The position numbers and the translations under genes were made by a program. Shown here piece by piece: positions 25,401 through 35,200 of a stretch of 64,000 nucleotides of DNA; the first letter of the stretch is position 1; each line of letters begins with the position of its first letter. The notes under the pieces were generated by a model. It made no database searches. It saw nothing but the letters and a program-made list of their open reading frames with translations, and was not told the DNA's origin. Where the stretch lies: the NCBI RefSeq assembly GCF_018812025.1, contig NC_063054.1, positions 12,107,422 through 12,171,421 on the forward strand. Direction: 5' to 3'. The DNA comes from Megalobrama amblycephala (lineage: Eukaryota > Chordata > Actinopteri > Cypriniformes > Xenocyprididae).

Positions 25401-28054
25401 GGCGTCAGGAGTGCTACTGCATGTCTTTACTGGGAGAGAAGGAATATCTCACCCTGTACATCTATCAAAGCCAGGTCTGAAGAGCCAATCAAGAGATTCA
25501 TTACAAACATCCCATGCTGTATGATCAAATTTCTGTCTGTGAAAATATCATAAACTTATCACTAAGCCAAGCCTTGAAATGGTACTTTTACTGACTAATC
25601 GTACTAGGAGTATAGCAACTGTTGTCGTCAGACAAGTTTTTTTCCCCCTCTTTTTTTTTTTTTTTTGTAATGTAAGACATTGTGAAAAAGAAGTATACTT
25701 TAGCATACATTTAAAAAGTACTTATTACAGAAATAATATACTTTAAATACTTTATAATGTAATTCAGCCAAATGTAGTGTTTTCAAATACTTAATTGCGT
25801 GTTATTTACAATTACATGAAGATGTACTACTATAGTTTTAGATTAAAGGGTTAGTTCATCCCAAAATGAAAATTCTTTCATTAATTACACACCTTCATGT
25901 TGTTCCACACCCGTAAGACTTTCGTTCATCTTTGGAAGACAAATCTAAATCTTTTTGATGACAGAATGCTGTCACATTTCCTTCCATTGACTGCCTTTGT
26001 AACTACAACTTTGACGCTTCAAAAAGTTCATAAAGAGATCGGACAACTAATCCATATGAATTGAGTGGTTTAGTCCAAATTTTCTGAAGAGAATCGATCG
26101 CTTGTCATGATGAACAGATTTAATTTAAGCTTTTACTCACATGTAAACATTGATCAGTGAACATAAGCAGGAGCTCAATCTAACCTGAATAACGCACAAG
26201 AGCAAAACTCTTCCGGAAGCTCAAACGTGCTGCGTAACACACGAGAATGAACCTCATTTGTTACGCAGCACTTTTAAGCTTCTATTTTCACTTTGCCTGA
26301 TACATGTTTTGAATTCTACTTCAGTCTCCACAATCCTTAATCATGTTACTGCACAACTGAACAATTTCTTAAGAGATATATTTAATAAGATGTGTGAAGT
26401 CATGTGATTTATTTGATGGGGTTTTGTAGGTGGTGGTGGTGGTGAATAATGGTATCCGTGAGTTCTCCACCTATGTGTCTCCTAGACAAGAAATCTGTGA
26501 TGGAAACTGGCACAAGATCACAGGTACAGAATTAAAATCCATGAACTTTATACAATTATAATGTCTCATTTTAATCTCTTGTATTTTTTTTTTTTTTTTT
26601 AATCAGAATTTCTAATTTAATAATTTTATAAATATTGCATTTTGAAATGCATTGTACTTTAAAAAAAAATAAAAATCCACGTTTTTTTTTTTTTTTTTTC
26701 TCCAGCTATGACTTAATTTCTACAGAGACATAACCACTCATTAAAGATTCACTGTTGTGTATAAAGCTCACTTGAATTTGTTGTAGAAAATTGTCGTTAT
26801 GGTGCCTTGGAATCCTGTCAGGTCACTGAGGCAGCAAGTGCAGTGCCATCATTAAGAGTTGTTGTGCTTTCCAGTGATCAGAGATGGTACCGTGGTGCAG
26901 CTGGATGTGGACTCAGAGGTGAATCACGTCGTGGGGTCTGTCAGTGAACCAGCACGGAACACCAGTGCTCCAGTGTTTATTGGAGGAGCCCCAGGTCAGT
27001 CACCACTAATGTTCAGAGACAATGAACATTAATGGAAAATGTATGAATTTCGTTGAGATTAGAGAACAAAATATCAGTATTCTAAATCATTTTGGATTAC
27101 AAGGTGATTTTTAGTGGATTAAGCAGTTCCTCTTAAGTTCAAACATATATTTAAAATAAAATAGCTACTTCATTTTTTATTTATTTTTTTTTTTTTTTTT
27201 TTTTGATAATACATTTAAAGTGTTGCTAAAGTGTCCTAGAATGTTTGGGGCCACGTTTTGTAAACCAGTTTACAACAGCTTCAAATGTAGCAGTCCCATT
27301 TTATAGGTGTCCTTAACTACTATGCTCTTATGTTTATTATCATTAACTAAAAATAAAACCACACACACACAAAAAATATTACTTGAAATAAAACAAACAT
27401 TAACTGAAATAAAATATAAAAAACTTAAAATTACTAAAACTTTAAATAAACTTAAAATGAAAATATAAAAATAAAATTGTATTAAAAATATTAAGAAAAA
27501 TTATAATATTATATCAATGATACTAAAATAAGTGGGAAACAGTTAGGTTTAAAGGTGGGTTAAGGTGTAAGGGAAGGCCCAATATTGTAATTATAGATGT
27601 AACTATAGATGTAATTAAATACAGGTCATTTTTTTTTTTTTAAATAAAAGTACAATGCGAAACCATGCATGTATCAAATGATTAATGTACTTAAAGACAC
27701 TTAATAAAAAGTGGGTTCAATTTGGCTCACCCAAGTCAGATTTTAAAGCTGGAACTGTCAAAATAGAAACTACTTCTTTAACTCCTGAACATTGTTAATC
27801 TGAGCACAAGGCTGTTTCTTTCAGATGCTACTGTATGAGTGTTCATTCCCACTGTAATGTCAATAATTGTTGATCCTAAATCTTTTTGAACCTTTTTCTC
27901 TTCTCCAGACTCTATGCTGTCTCACAGTCTCCTCATCAAGAGGGGCTACACAGGCTGCATTAGGAACGTGTCTGTGAATGAGTCTCCTGTGAGCTTCAGT
28001 AAGGCGGCGCTGGTCAGCGGTGCAGTCGGTGTGGGCACCTGTCCTGCCACTTGA
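658..28054 (+). CDS. lama4: Laminin subunit alpha-4 (28 recognised exons)
   Basis: Secreted basement-membrane chain that joins a beta and a gamma laminin through a coiled coil and binds receptors through five C-terminal LG domains. Exons: 658-726, 1064-1180, 1689-1837, 1964-2105, 2744-2837, 2916-3032, 6806-6991, 8333-8472, 10426-10591, 11810-11955, 12592-12754, 12915-13048, 13453-13624, 14994-15125, 15218-15360, 15470-15599, 16462-16599, 16868-17001, 17822-17980, 18771-18921, 19005-19190, 19897-20088, 20323-20478, 23710-23869, 25343-25474, 26430-26523, 26875-26994, 27909-28054. All junction phases agree except in exons 9, 21, 22 and 25, where one-base insertions (two in exon 22) break the frame. 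With those discounted the product is about 1320 residues, against about 1820 for human LAMA4; the missing part is N-terminal. Sequence resembles LAMA4 more than other alpha chains, for example [16 protein letters not shown] in LG1 and [11 protein letters not shown] near the C-terminus. Stop codon at 28052. Upstream exons could lie outside the window. Confidence 0.93.
1064..8472 (+). CDS. lama4: lama4 coiled-coil exons 2-8
   Basis: Seven exons (1064-1180, 1689-1837, 1964-2105, 2744-2837, 2916-3032, 6806-6991, 8333-8472) encode about 315 residues rich in Asp, Glu, Lys, Leu and Asn, with heptad-like spacing and few prolines. This is the C-terminal half of the laminin domain II/I coiled coil, the part next to the LG domains. 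Stretches such as [18 protein letters not shown] and [14 protein letters not shown] parallel human LAMA4 closely. Several N-x-S/T sites are present, as expected for a glycosylated secreted protein. All seven exons keep frame with no indel. Exon 6 ends at a GC donor, and the exon 4 donor runs directly into a transposable repeat. Confidence 0.9.
2108..2300 (-). repeat. Cyprinid-type interspersed repeat, copy 1
   Basis: Starts AAGTCAAGTCACCTTTATT two bases after the lama4 exon 4 end, then a GCGCTATA box, TTTCAAAGCAGCTTCACA and TAGTGTCATTATTCAGCTC. The same series occurs at 15749 and, in the opposite orientation and longer, at about 60440-60800. The (AAGTC)n edge and the GCGCTATATAAATAAA box are 3'-tail features of an L2-like retroposon; class not settled. 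Confidence 0.65.
2449..2508. repeat. (TA)n microsatellite
   Basis: About 30 uninterrupted TA units in lama4 intron 4. The plus-strand ORF across it (runs of Ile-Tyr) is an artefact. Confidence 0.95.
3033..3034 (+). other. lama4: Non-canonical GC 5' splice site, lama4 intron 6
   Basis: Exon 6 ends in CACAAAG and the intron starts GCAAGA. No GT lies nearby that would keep the frame. The phase-1 end (AAA G) joins the acceptor at 6805 to give a GAT codon, then RTPKRLQ. The AAAG|GCAAG context is what established GC-AG introns require. Confidence 0.75.
3080..3440. repeat. Unclassified insertion-like block in lama4 intron 6
   Basis: Sharp rise in GC content with repeated CTCTC and CACTCAC motifs, ending in CCACACCCCCCTTGCCACA. 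It differs from the AT-rich DNA on both sides and resembles the edge of a transposable element, but I find no terminal repeats or coding and do not assign a class. Confidence 0.35.
4525..4660. repeat. Compound (TTTC)n-(TTCC)n microsatellite
   Basis: About 65 bp of TTTC units pass into about 70 bp of TTCC units with a short irregular join near 4590. Purine/pyrimidine asymmetry is complete, so it could form a triplex. The Lys/Arg/Glu and Phe/Leu/Ser ORFs over it are not genes. Confidence 0.95.
5090..6245 (+). mobile_element. L2/CR1-like LINE fragment (decayed reverse transcriptase and 3' end)
   Basis: Frameshifted reading frames recover reverse-transcriptase features in order: [19 protein letters not shown], then [16 protein letters not shown], then the catalytic YADD box in [13 protein letters not shown] (near 5395). 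Next comes the non-LTR C-terminal region with [37 protein letters not shown] and [13 protein letters not shown]. The 3' tail GCGCTATATAAATAAA (about 6174) leads into (ATT)n. It is 5' truncated, with a deletion after YADD, and inactive. Sits in the same sense as lama4 in intron 6. Confidence 0.85.
6190..6243. repeat. (ATT)n tail of the LINE
   Basis: Interrupted ATT/TTA units directly after the LINE 3' box, as expected for an L2-type microsatellite tail. Confidence 0.8.
8278..8310. repeat. (CT)n tract before lama4 exon 8
   Basis: About 16 CT units ending 22 bp before the exon 8 acceptor, followed by a GT-rich stretch. It merges with the polypyrimidine tract of that acceptor, so length variation could affect splicing strength. 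Confidence 0.85.
8473..10425. other. lama4 intron 8
   Basis: About 2 kb without coding. Around 8845-8990 lies a stretch (ACGGGGCAGC, GGGCAACCTGG, TTGGCAGCAACCAATCAGAG) that looks like part of a repeated DNA element; the rest is AT-rich and featureless. Confidence 0.4.
10426..13048 (+). CDS. lama4: lama4 LG1 domain, exons 9-12
   Basis: First laminin G module, exons 10426-10591, 11810-11955, 12592-12754 and 12915-13048. It starts with [15 protein letters not shown] and closes with the FVGC...PCP cysteine pair typical of LG folds. Exon 9 is 166 nt although both neighbouring junctions are phase 0, so it carries one base too many. The T run at 10564-10566 is the likely site: removing one T restores [11 protein letters not shown], which matches the family strand before the next exon. 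Read as given, the exon runs into a stop at 10600 just past its donor. Exons 10-12 are intact. Confidence 0.9.
11239..11275. repeat. (GCGCT)n minisatellite
   Basis: Seven or so tandem GCGCT pentamers in lama4 intron 9, a strikingly GC-rich island in AT-rich DNA. Confidence 0.85.
13369..13438. repeat. (TA)n microsatellite before lama4 exon 13
   Basis: About 35 TA units ending 14 bp before the acceptor of exon 13, so it occupies the normal branch-point and polypyrimidine region. The ORFs read through it are artefacts. Confidence 0.95.
13453..15599 (+). CDS. lama4: lama4 LG2 domain, exons 13-16
   Basis: Second laminin G module, exons 13453-13624, 14994-15125, 15218-15360 and 15470-15599, all in phase with no indel. 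It includes [11 protein letters not shown] at the start, the FDIEVRT strand, DIYIGGAP and the closing cysteines in [19 protein letters not shown] and SGCPEE. The acceptor of exon 13 lies 14 bp after a long (TA)n tract. Similarity to human LAMA4 LG2 is high along the whole module. Confidence 0.93.
13896..14220. mobile_element. Non-autonomous DNA element with inverted termini
   Basis: Left end AACACTTTACAATAAGGTGT and right end CTTACTGTAAAGTGTTACCG are inverted copies. The interior repeats TTAACATTAGTTAG-like and TGAACTAACA-like words in both orientations. A partial second copy, ending CTAATTGTAAAGTGTTACC, lies at about 14455-14537. No coding; MITE type, family not assigned. Confidence 0.7.
15749..15890 (-). 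repeat. Cyprinid-type interspersed repeat, copy 2
   Basis: Begins GTCAAGTCAAGTCACCTTTA, then TATATAGCGCTTTTTACAAT, GTCAAAGCAGCTTTACAGTG and TAGTGTCATTATCC. Homologous to 2108-2300 and to the reverse complement of 60640-60790. In lama4 intron 16. Confidence 0.75.
16010..16215. repeat. Unclassified repeat-like block in lama4 intron 16
   Basis: AC/AG-rich stretch with AGAACAAGAACCAGGTGCGC and AACAGAACATAACTGTCAC. A similar style of sequence occurs at 55500-55800. Likely transposon-derived but without recognisable ends here. Confidence 0.3.
16462..18921 (+). CDS. lama4: lama4 LG3 domain, exons 17-20
   Basis: Third laminin G module, exons 16462-16599, 16868-17001, 17822-17980 and 18771-18921, all in phase. 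It includes [52 protein letters not shown] and the closing DCPVE. The end of exon 20 is the basic, Ser/Arg-rich start of the linker between LG3 and LG4, which in human alpha-4 is also long and basic. Confidence 0.93.
17190..17290. mobile_element. Tc1-like terminal fragment
   Basis: TTACAGTGCCTTTAGAAAGT and GATTTTGTTATGCTGCAACC follow the usual outer end of fish Tc1-like transposons. No transposase or partner end is seen, so it is a stranded terminus in lama4 intron 18. Confidence 0.5.
18610..18745. repeat. Arm of a fold-back MITE
   Basis: CAGATTTCATCAAAAATATC, then GAACGACATGAGGATGAGTA and ATTAATGACAGAATTTTCAT. It matches the right arm of the elements at 22432-23126 and the reverse complement of the left arm at 25848. 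The opposite end is not obvious. Confidence 0.55.
19005..23869 (+). CDS. lama4: lama4 LG3-LG4 linker and LG4, exons 21-24
   Basis: Exons 19005-19190, 19897-20088, 20323-20478 and 23710-23869. Exon 21 encodes the end of the linker, then [16 protein letters not shown] leading into LG4. It starts in phase 0 but its second half is readable only one base later; the T run at 19053-19055 is the likely extra base. Exon 22 has two apparent insertions, in TTT 19934-19936 and CC 19952-19953. Removing one base from each gives a strand matching human LG4, followed by [14 protein letters not shown]. Exons 23 and 24 are intact and carry [10 protein letters not shown] and the SFSGCV...TPC cysteine pair. Confidence 0.88.
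21104..21860. mobile_element. hAT-type non-autonomous element with 8-bp target duplication
   Basis: Ends are inverted: left TTGGGCTGGGTATTGAATT, right TTCAATTCCCAACCCTA. Flanks are CTATTGAA (21096-21103) and CTATTGAC (21861-21868), 7 of 8 identical, the duplication size of the hAT superfamily. The 757-bp interior has no transposase. A similar interior segment (AGACAAGTAAACAGT, AATAAAATAAGAACAAA) recurs at about 30474-30520. Confidence 0.75.
22432..23126. mobile_element. TTAA-flanked fold-back MITE
   Basis: The left arm contains ATTAGTTCACTC, AAAATTCTGTCATTTATTAC and TCACCCTCATGTTGTTCCAA. The right arm is its inverse, GGAACGACATGAGGGTGAGT through TGAACTAACCCT. TTAA is present at 22428-22431 and 23127-23130. 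Long arms and TTAA point to a Kolobok/piggyBac-like non-autonomous family. The left terminus is degenerate. Confidence 0.65.
25343..28054 (+). CDS. lama4: lama4 LG5 domain and C-terminus, exons 25-28
   Basis: Exons 25343-25474, 26430-26523, 26875-26994 and 27909-28054 encode LG5. Exon 25 reads [18 protein letters not shown] in one frame and [10 protein letters not shown] in the next; the exon is one base too long for its phase, with the extra base somewhere in 25432-25444. Exon 26 opens with five GTG valine codons, then [11 protein letters not shown]. Exon 27 has [15 protein letters not shown], nearly identical to human. Exon 28 ends [12 protein letters not shown] with TGA at 28052, giving the final cysteine of the LG5 disulfide. 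Confidence 0.9.
25848..26290. mobile_element. Related fold-back element, left end preserved
   Basis: TTAA (25844-25847) then AGGGTTAGTTCATCCCAAAA. The interior CAAAAAGTTCATAAAGAGAT through CATAAGCAGGAGCTCAA is shared with about 31380-31640 and with the flanks of 45400-45860. Its right end is unclear. Confidence 0.6.
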
Positions 28055-28362
28055 GCGATGACCACTCTGGGTCTCCACAACAGAAATGAACCTGTGTCAT
28101 TGTCTCTAACATGCCTCTTCAGCATCATTTATAGCTATTCTATCTCTATGAAATATTTCATTAATGACCAATGAGCTGTAAAACAGAGCACTGTAACCAT
28201 TATGTTAACTTGATACCAACGGTTCCTTAATTGAGGTATATGTAATATCTATTAAAACCATGTACCTTAAACAAATTTGCACAAAATATTAACAAAGCCA
28301 TATAAGATATATATATACACACTGTATATATATAGTCATGATACTGTCTTGACATACAGATA

Positions 28363-28411
28363 AATAAAGTACTTCACTCACTGCTTTATCTGAATACTTT
28401 TCTTTAATAAA
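28363..28411 (+). terminator. lama4: lama4 polyadenylation signals
   Basis: AATAAA occurs at 28363-28368 and again at 28406-28411, about 310 and 350 bp after the lama4 stop, in the AT-rich spacer before tube1. Either could serve for 3'-end formation. Confidence 0.55.
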
Positions 28412-29081
28412 GCTGGTGTTTTCTGATATTTCACAAGTTTGTGTCCATATAATCTTAGTTTAAGTGGTTAAGATTATTTGGCTTGCTATCTGCATAAAGG
28501 TTTTTGATAATATTTGTATTGACCTTTTGATCTTGTTTTAACATTAAGATTCAACCTAATCAGAAATAATGGTTTTACATCTCTGAACTATAAACCTTGC
28601 TTTCATATTGTATAAGACAGTCAGTTGATTAACTAGGCCTATTCATTTCCCCTTCCACTTCTATAAAAGTGATCTATAAAAGTTTAAAAGTGTATTGTTA
28701 AGTGCGTTGTGTTTAATATATTAAAAAAGGAGAAGTTTAAAATATTACGTGACAAATGATGATATCTGCACAGGCTCCAAAGGACAAATAATAACATCTA
28801 AACACAAAAACACCTTTATGAGAATAAAGGGATATTCAAAGGGATATTAACAAAATATTATACTAAATTATTTTATCAACTAAATACAACAAAATCCCAG
28901 CTTTTTAATTGTTATTTAAATCATTATTGGAAAGTACAGACAGGGGGAGGCATGAAACATCCACATTTGTGGATAAAATGCTTAGAGGAAAATGGTAAGA
29001 GGAAAAACTACAAACAGAAGCAGAACTTCCTGGTGCGCTGTGATACGTCATCAACCTACGACTCTTGACTTCAACGGCAAC

Positions 29082-29117
29082 GCGCGAAACGCCTACTGTA
29101 CTGTTTCTATAGCAAAC
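29082..29117 (+). promoter_or_regulatory. tube1: Possible tube1 promoter elements (E2F-like, X-box-like)
   Basis: The 200 bp before the tube1 ATG is more GC/CpG-rich than its surroundings. It holds GCGCGAAA (29082-29089), the core of an E2F site, and GTTTCTATAGCAAAC (29103-29117), an imperfect inverted repeat resembling the RFX X-box found upstream of many centriole and cilium genes. Both are pattern matches only; short motifs like these also occur by chance. Confidence 0.3.
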
Positions 29118-29225
29118 AACAACGGCTAAAGAACAAGAGATAACTTTTACAGATGGACGTCGCTTAGACAGCGATGGTGTAACAAATTTCAATTTAGTTT
29201 GATGAAATTGTATTAACCAAAAAAG

Positions 29226-32200
29226 ATGACACAGTCCATAGTAGTCCAAGGTAAGAGAGTTCATCTTTAATGGTTACACTGCAGTTAACAGCGTTATTAC
29301 ATACGCTACGTGCCAACTGCTAGATTTGTTAAAACAAACCACTGTTTGGTACAAAACCGAGTTTTTGCGGGTAGGTGGTGTTTTCGAAAATATTAATTTG
29401 TCAAGGCAAGACCACTGATATGGACTATATGGGGATGCTGCGGGGGACTTGGTCTGCCACTTTAAAAATTAACTCTTCCAAGCATGAATTATGACAACTT
29501 CAGGATTTTTTCTTATTGCTCTTAGAGCATGAAAAACAAGATTTCTTATTTGATTTGATTTATTAGTCAAAAAAGTAGTGAAATACACTCATTTGTCAAA
29601 GTCGTTGACAGGACAGTGGCTGGCTTTGTATAAACAGTTACTCCTATAAATACAAAGCTTCAGTAAGTTTACACATTTGCAAAATTTACAATCACAATTC
29701 AATTCAACTCAATTTATTTTGAGATTTCTGTAACTTATGATTATCCAATCATACATGGAACAGATCATACATCCAAGAAATGCATGCGTACTCAAAATGA
29801 CATTGCACTAAATATGATGCAAGTCATTTTAAATTTTGTTTATCCAGAAAGTTAACACATCTAGCAAGCAATTTTGTCCTAGCCTTAACTTTACCTGAAG
29901 TTTTCATAGCCATACTTGCACCACTCATTGCAGACAAAGAACTTAATACAAGTTGAATATCACATGTCATTGTTATCAGAACATGAGGATTTTATTCCAT
30001 CAAAGATCTCTAAAACTGGTGAAGGTACAACTCTGTGGAAACCCAATTCAGACTATGTAGATTTTTAAGTCATGACACCCTTTGGAAAATTTTCAAAAGT
30101 TTGTGACATGCTACACTAGTTTTGTCATGATACTGGAATTTCTAACTTCGATATGATACCTTTAAAAAAAGTAAAAAAGTATCGATATTCGACACCACTG
30201 GGAAGAACCGCCGTATATACTATCATATAGATATTTTTAATGTTATCTAATTTTTTTAATCCATGCGAAGGATCCATGAAAGTCTAGGCAATCAATAATT
30301 TCTTCTGAAGAGATCACTTTATATGTTGACAGATTTTACAGACATTACAACTATTTCACCTAAATGTTTGCTCACTCAATATATTTGTGTTTTTACAATG
30401 GAATGATTTTATTGCAATTGCACTAGATAGCTTGATTTGAACTTTGAATTGAATAGTTTTTGTTTTTTAAAAGACAAGTAAACAGTCAGTAATAAAATAA
30501 GAACAAAAGAACTTAAAAAAATACAAACAATAGCACAAATAAATACAATAGAATAAAGATACAAATTAAATAAATTGCTCTAAGTTTTTCATGTAGGTTT
30601 AACAGTATAGGGCTATTCAGGTAAGAAATACCGGATAAAGTAATTAAATATAAAATAACCTTAGAGTTCTAGTCTTCATTGTACAAATTAAATACAGATA
30701 TTTAATGATGTTTGGTGTTTTATGTCTTTTTTTCCCCCAGTTGGTCAGTGTGGGAATCAGGTGGGCTGCCGCTTCTGGGACCTTGCACTCAGAGAACATG
30801 CACATGTCAATCAAGTGAGAAATCATTTTTGACACTATACAGCTGCTTTTCAAAATACTTGATTCTTCTAATTATTCTTGCATGAAACTACAGTATATGT
30901 GTTGCACACAGGGCTGTTTTTAGGTATGGTGAAAGGGTCCCTCTAGCTGGAGAGGGCGCCAGTGAGTGGCTCAGTGCCATTTTAACATTTTAACATAACG
31001 ACACTGCATTTTGGTCACCACAAAGTCACCACGTGCTAAATAGATTTGAGCAGCTGAATATTAGCAGAAGAATTATATATATATTTAAAAAGCAGCATAC
31101 AGCATAATAATGCAAGTGTTGGGTTGGATTTCAATCAAATAAAAAAAAAAATTCTAGAAAACATGAAAAGTATTCCATTCACATGTGTAAATAAAATTTA
31201 AAGGTCTGTAATATACTGTATCTCATATGAAATATTTTAAATGATCATATCATTATATTAGTCAAATGCATCAATCGTCACGTTAGCTATATTATATCCC
31301 GTAAATTGAACTTAACCCTAAATTTTTTTTTAAAACATACCTGGAATGTCATTTTGGAATCCCATTTTGATGAAATTTGAGAGATGTCCGTTCCTCTATT
31401 GACTGCCTTTGCAACGACCACTTTAACACTTCAAAAAGTTCATAAAGATATCGGAAAACTAATCCATATGAATCGAGCGGTTTAGTCCAAATTTTCTGAA
31501 GAGACTCGATCGCTTTTTATGATGAATAGATTTAATTTAGGATTTATATTGTAAATAATAAAACTGATCAGCGAACATAAGCAGAAGCTCAACCCAACCT
31601 GAATGACGCACAAGAACAAACCTCTTCCAGAAGTTAAAAAGGACAAAGAAAATTAATTCTGAAAATTTGGACTAAACCGCTTAAATGTGTTTTACATTTG
31701 ATTATTAAATTTCTGTGCTAATTCTAACTACATGTTAAATAATCCTATTGTACCTGGAAAAAAAAAATAATTTTTGTTGTATTGTATTTGTCCTATTGTT
31801 TGTAATTTGCTTCTTTTTTCTTAATTTTTAATAACAGAAATTAGATAAAATAACACAAAATAACTATATCATGATATACTGGTGTATCGTTATTTTGAAA
31901 TCGTAAAAACTTTCTCATACTGTGAAATAAGAATTTGGTCATACAGATAAGAATTTGGTCATAGAGATGCACCAATACTAAATTTCTTTGCCAATACCGA
32001 TTGTAATTAATAAAATCCTTAATTTTCTTCAAGGAAAAAAACATTCTCTCCCAACTAATGCTGTAAAGCTATTATATTCAACTGCTATTTTTTTATTTCA
32101 GATATAAAAACTACACGTAAAATCTGAAATATTTCTATACAACTCATTCTGCACATAAGGTAGTATTCATAAACACTTGTCTTCATGGCATATTTATTCA

Positions 32201-35200
32201 AAAATACATATATAATTAACAGTAAATAAGCTCCTCTCTAGTTGTTTTCTATAGCTAGTTAACTAAATGTATAACTAAAAGTTTTGTCCTTTCGGGTGAT
32301 GACCGATAGTGAAAATATATTTTTTTAATTGGCCGATACATTGGTAAATCCATAAAAATAATTCTGTTTTGACACAACACGTCTCTCAATGATGTATACA
32401 TTTTGCTTTACACTTATTGGTATTAGTGTTTTCATAAGATTCACCTTAAAAAAAAATTCTAAAACATGTATGCAACACAAAGCGGACAGACAGCTGGCGC
32501 AAAAAATCCTGAGTAGGGCTGGACGATGTGACCTAAAATCAAAATCTCGATTAATTGAACATTTTACCTCAATTACGATTAATGAACGATTATTTTGTTT
32601 TTTTTTTGTATGTTTTTTTAATCTATGGTTCGTAACATTTCTTACAGATTTCTGCTCATTGTAAATCAGATACAGATACAGTAAATTAGCACATTACTAG
32701 TGTTGGGGATAAACAGTTTAGGACCCTTGAAACCAGATATGTTGAATAAAGACCCGGAGTCAAAGTTTAAAAAAATTAATAAATTGAAGAAAAATTTAAT
32801 GAAGAATAGTTTGCAGTTTCATCAGCAGAAGCCAGCTTCAAGTCTCCCAAGGAGTTCGTAGGCCGCTCTGCGTACATTCACATTTCCACAACAATTATAC
32901 TCGAACAGAATCAACTAACTACGTCATTACTTCAGGTTGGATGATTCTGATTGGCTAAGAAAAATAGACAAGATTAGAAATTTTCCACACATGGACAGAT
33001 AGTAAGAAGCATATCTCCCTTCGTCACGTTGATGACGAAGGGGACCCTGGATTTAGGTACCGGATGTCCTTTTGGAGTCATGATGTGGCGTCTGCTGGTC
33101 TCAAGCAGAATGCCAGTTGTCCAGTACAAAGGGACCTGCACAAAACACTTAGCGCACATACACAGATACACATGATTCACAGCTTCTTCAAGGCTGAAGT
33201 TGATCTGAGCTCTGCTCTGAGCAGGAAACTTTCCCCAAAACATACTGATAACATGTTCTTTTCTCTTAGTGAGAGGTACAGAGGAAAATAGATGCTTTAA
33301 CATATATTGTTAAGTCATTCAAATAATTTAACAGAAATATAAATGTTGATTAATAACTTAAAAGATATATATAGAAGTGGCAGTGGATTCCAGAATCCAC
33401 CCCTTCACTAGTATATTATACCATCTCTCTATTAATTGTGAAGCTAGGGGTTATAAGTAGTTACTTCAAAAGTAGAAAAATATATGCTATAACTTATTCC
33501 CCTGGTTTCACAGGCAAGGCTAGTCCTAGACTAAAATGCATGTTTGAGCTGTTATAACTGAAAGCAAGTCTAAGCCCTGTCTGTGAAAACGGCCCTTGAG
33601 TTTCTAAGCTACTTTAGTGATAAATCACAGGACAGCATTGGCATATGTGTGATCTTCACGTGATGTGCCAGCTACTGTCTGTATGAGTGTTTGTGTTCCA
33701 CAGTACATCAGCGCAGTAGCTCAATATAATGATACACATTCGATGGTCTAAAATTGCTTAAATGTCCAAACTGGCAAGCCTTTAAACACATACAATTGAC
33801 AAATTTTCATGAGAAGGCAAGTGAAAGTGATCTCAATTTGGGGATCACGCACTGTGTGTGATGACTCGGCATCTGAGTTCGCCTCTGAGTCTGTGTTGAT
33901 TCCATGCCGCTGACTGGACGGGGTGGAGTCACTTGACTACACACGCGGTAGTATGTTTTAAGGGGAAAGTATTAATATGATTAAAAAAACTAAATAATCG
34001 ACAATGGGAAAATTACGTCGTTAGAGGTTCTGAATTTCGGTTTGGATTACTTTTTGATTAATCATCCAGCCCTATTCCTGAGCCACTTCCAAATGTGGTT
34101 TTAAATCATCAGATATATATATATATATCCGATATGTGGACATCTAATGTATATCTAAACAAGTGCAGTTTCTGGTCATCATAAGTTTACATACCCCTTG
34201 CACAATATACATAATATCAGAGATATTTCTGATCTGAAAACATTAACTGAGTCTTGCTTTTGTCTCTGCAGACAGGAGTTTATGATGAGGCATTGAGCAG
34301 CTTCTTTAGAAATGTTGACCAAAGGTAGCCTCTCTCTCGGACTCTGTTCTACTCTGTTCACTTTACTCTGTTTGTCCACATCTTCCTCTCTTTGCTGATC
34401 CATTTGAGTTATTGTGGGATCTCATGTATGTACTTCTGGTGTGTGTGTGGTGTATTTGAAGGAGAGCGGGTGGAGCAGACTCTACAGGGGGCAGGATCAC
34501 ATCTCTAAAGGCCAGGGTGAGCACCATGTTAGGTGATGAATTGGGATCGGAGCATGGTAACAGGACTGTAGTATTTGACTGCTACTTTGTATGTGTGAGA
34601 GTGAGTTTGAGATGTGTGCGGTTTGGCTTACAGTGCCTACATGTTACGCTCATGGAAAGACATTAAAAGAGCAGCAGCCAAAGATGTCTGTCTTACTCGT
34701 GTACATGGATCATCAATTTAAAAAAAATGAGCAAATTTACCTCTCAAGTACTCATTTGATTAATATATTATTCAGTTCTCAAATAGACAAAATGCCCATT
34801 CCTTAAAAACAACAGAAGTCAATGGTAAGTCCTCAACATAATAGAAAAACAAATTTGTGTGTGTGTCTTTGTCTTCAGGCCGTATTAGTGGACATGGAGG
34901 AGGGAGTCTTAGGAGAGATTCTGCAAGGACCGTTGCGTTCTCTCTTCAACAGCACACAACTCATAAGTGATGTCTCTGGTTCAGGGAACAACTGGTGAGA
35001 GTCTGTCTCGGCAGGGACTCAGTCACACAGATTACATGCATGCTTGTGGAATGTCTGCTTCTAAAACGGACACAGTTCTAACAAAGGTTGGACAGTATGA
35101 TATATGCTCTGCAAAGAGAGAAACAGTTGAGATTTAACTGGTTGAGATTCTGCTATAAGTAAATTAACAGCACGGGTACCTATCAAAACCTGCTTGGAAT

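Larger units (their letters stand above)
28055..29225. other. lama4-tube1 intergenic spacer
   Basis: 1.17 kb with the lama4 3' UTR and the tube1 5' region. In human a small gene, FAM229B, lies between these two genes; I see no matching coding segment on either strand here. Confidence 0.6.

Noticed and set aside
658..28054. lama4 as a true pseudogene
   Set aside because: All splice sites, cysteines and domain ends are preserved, and the only defects are single-base insertions of the same type seen in tube1 and ccn6.
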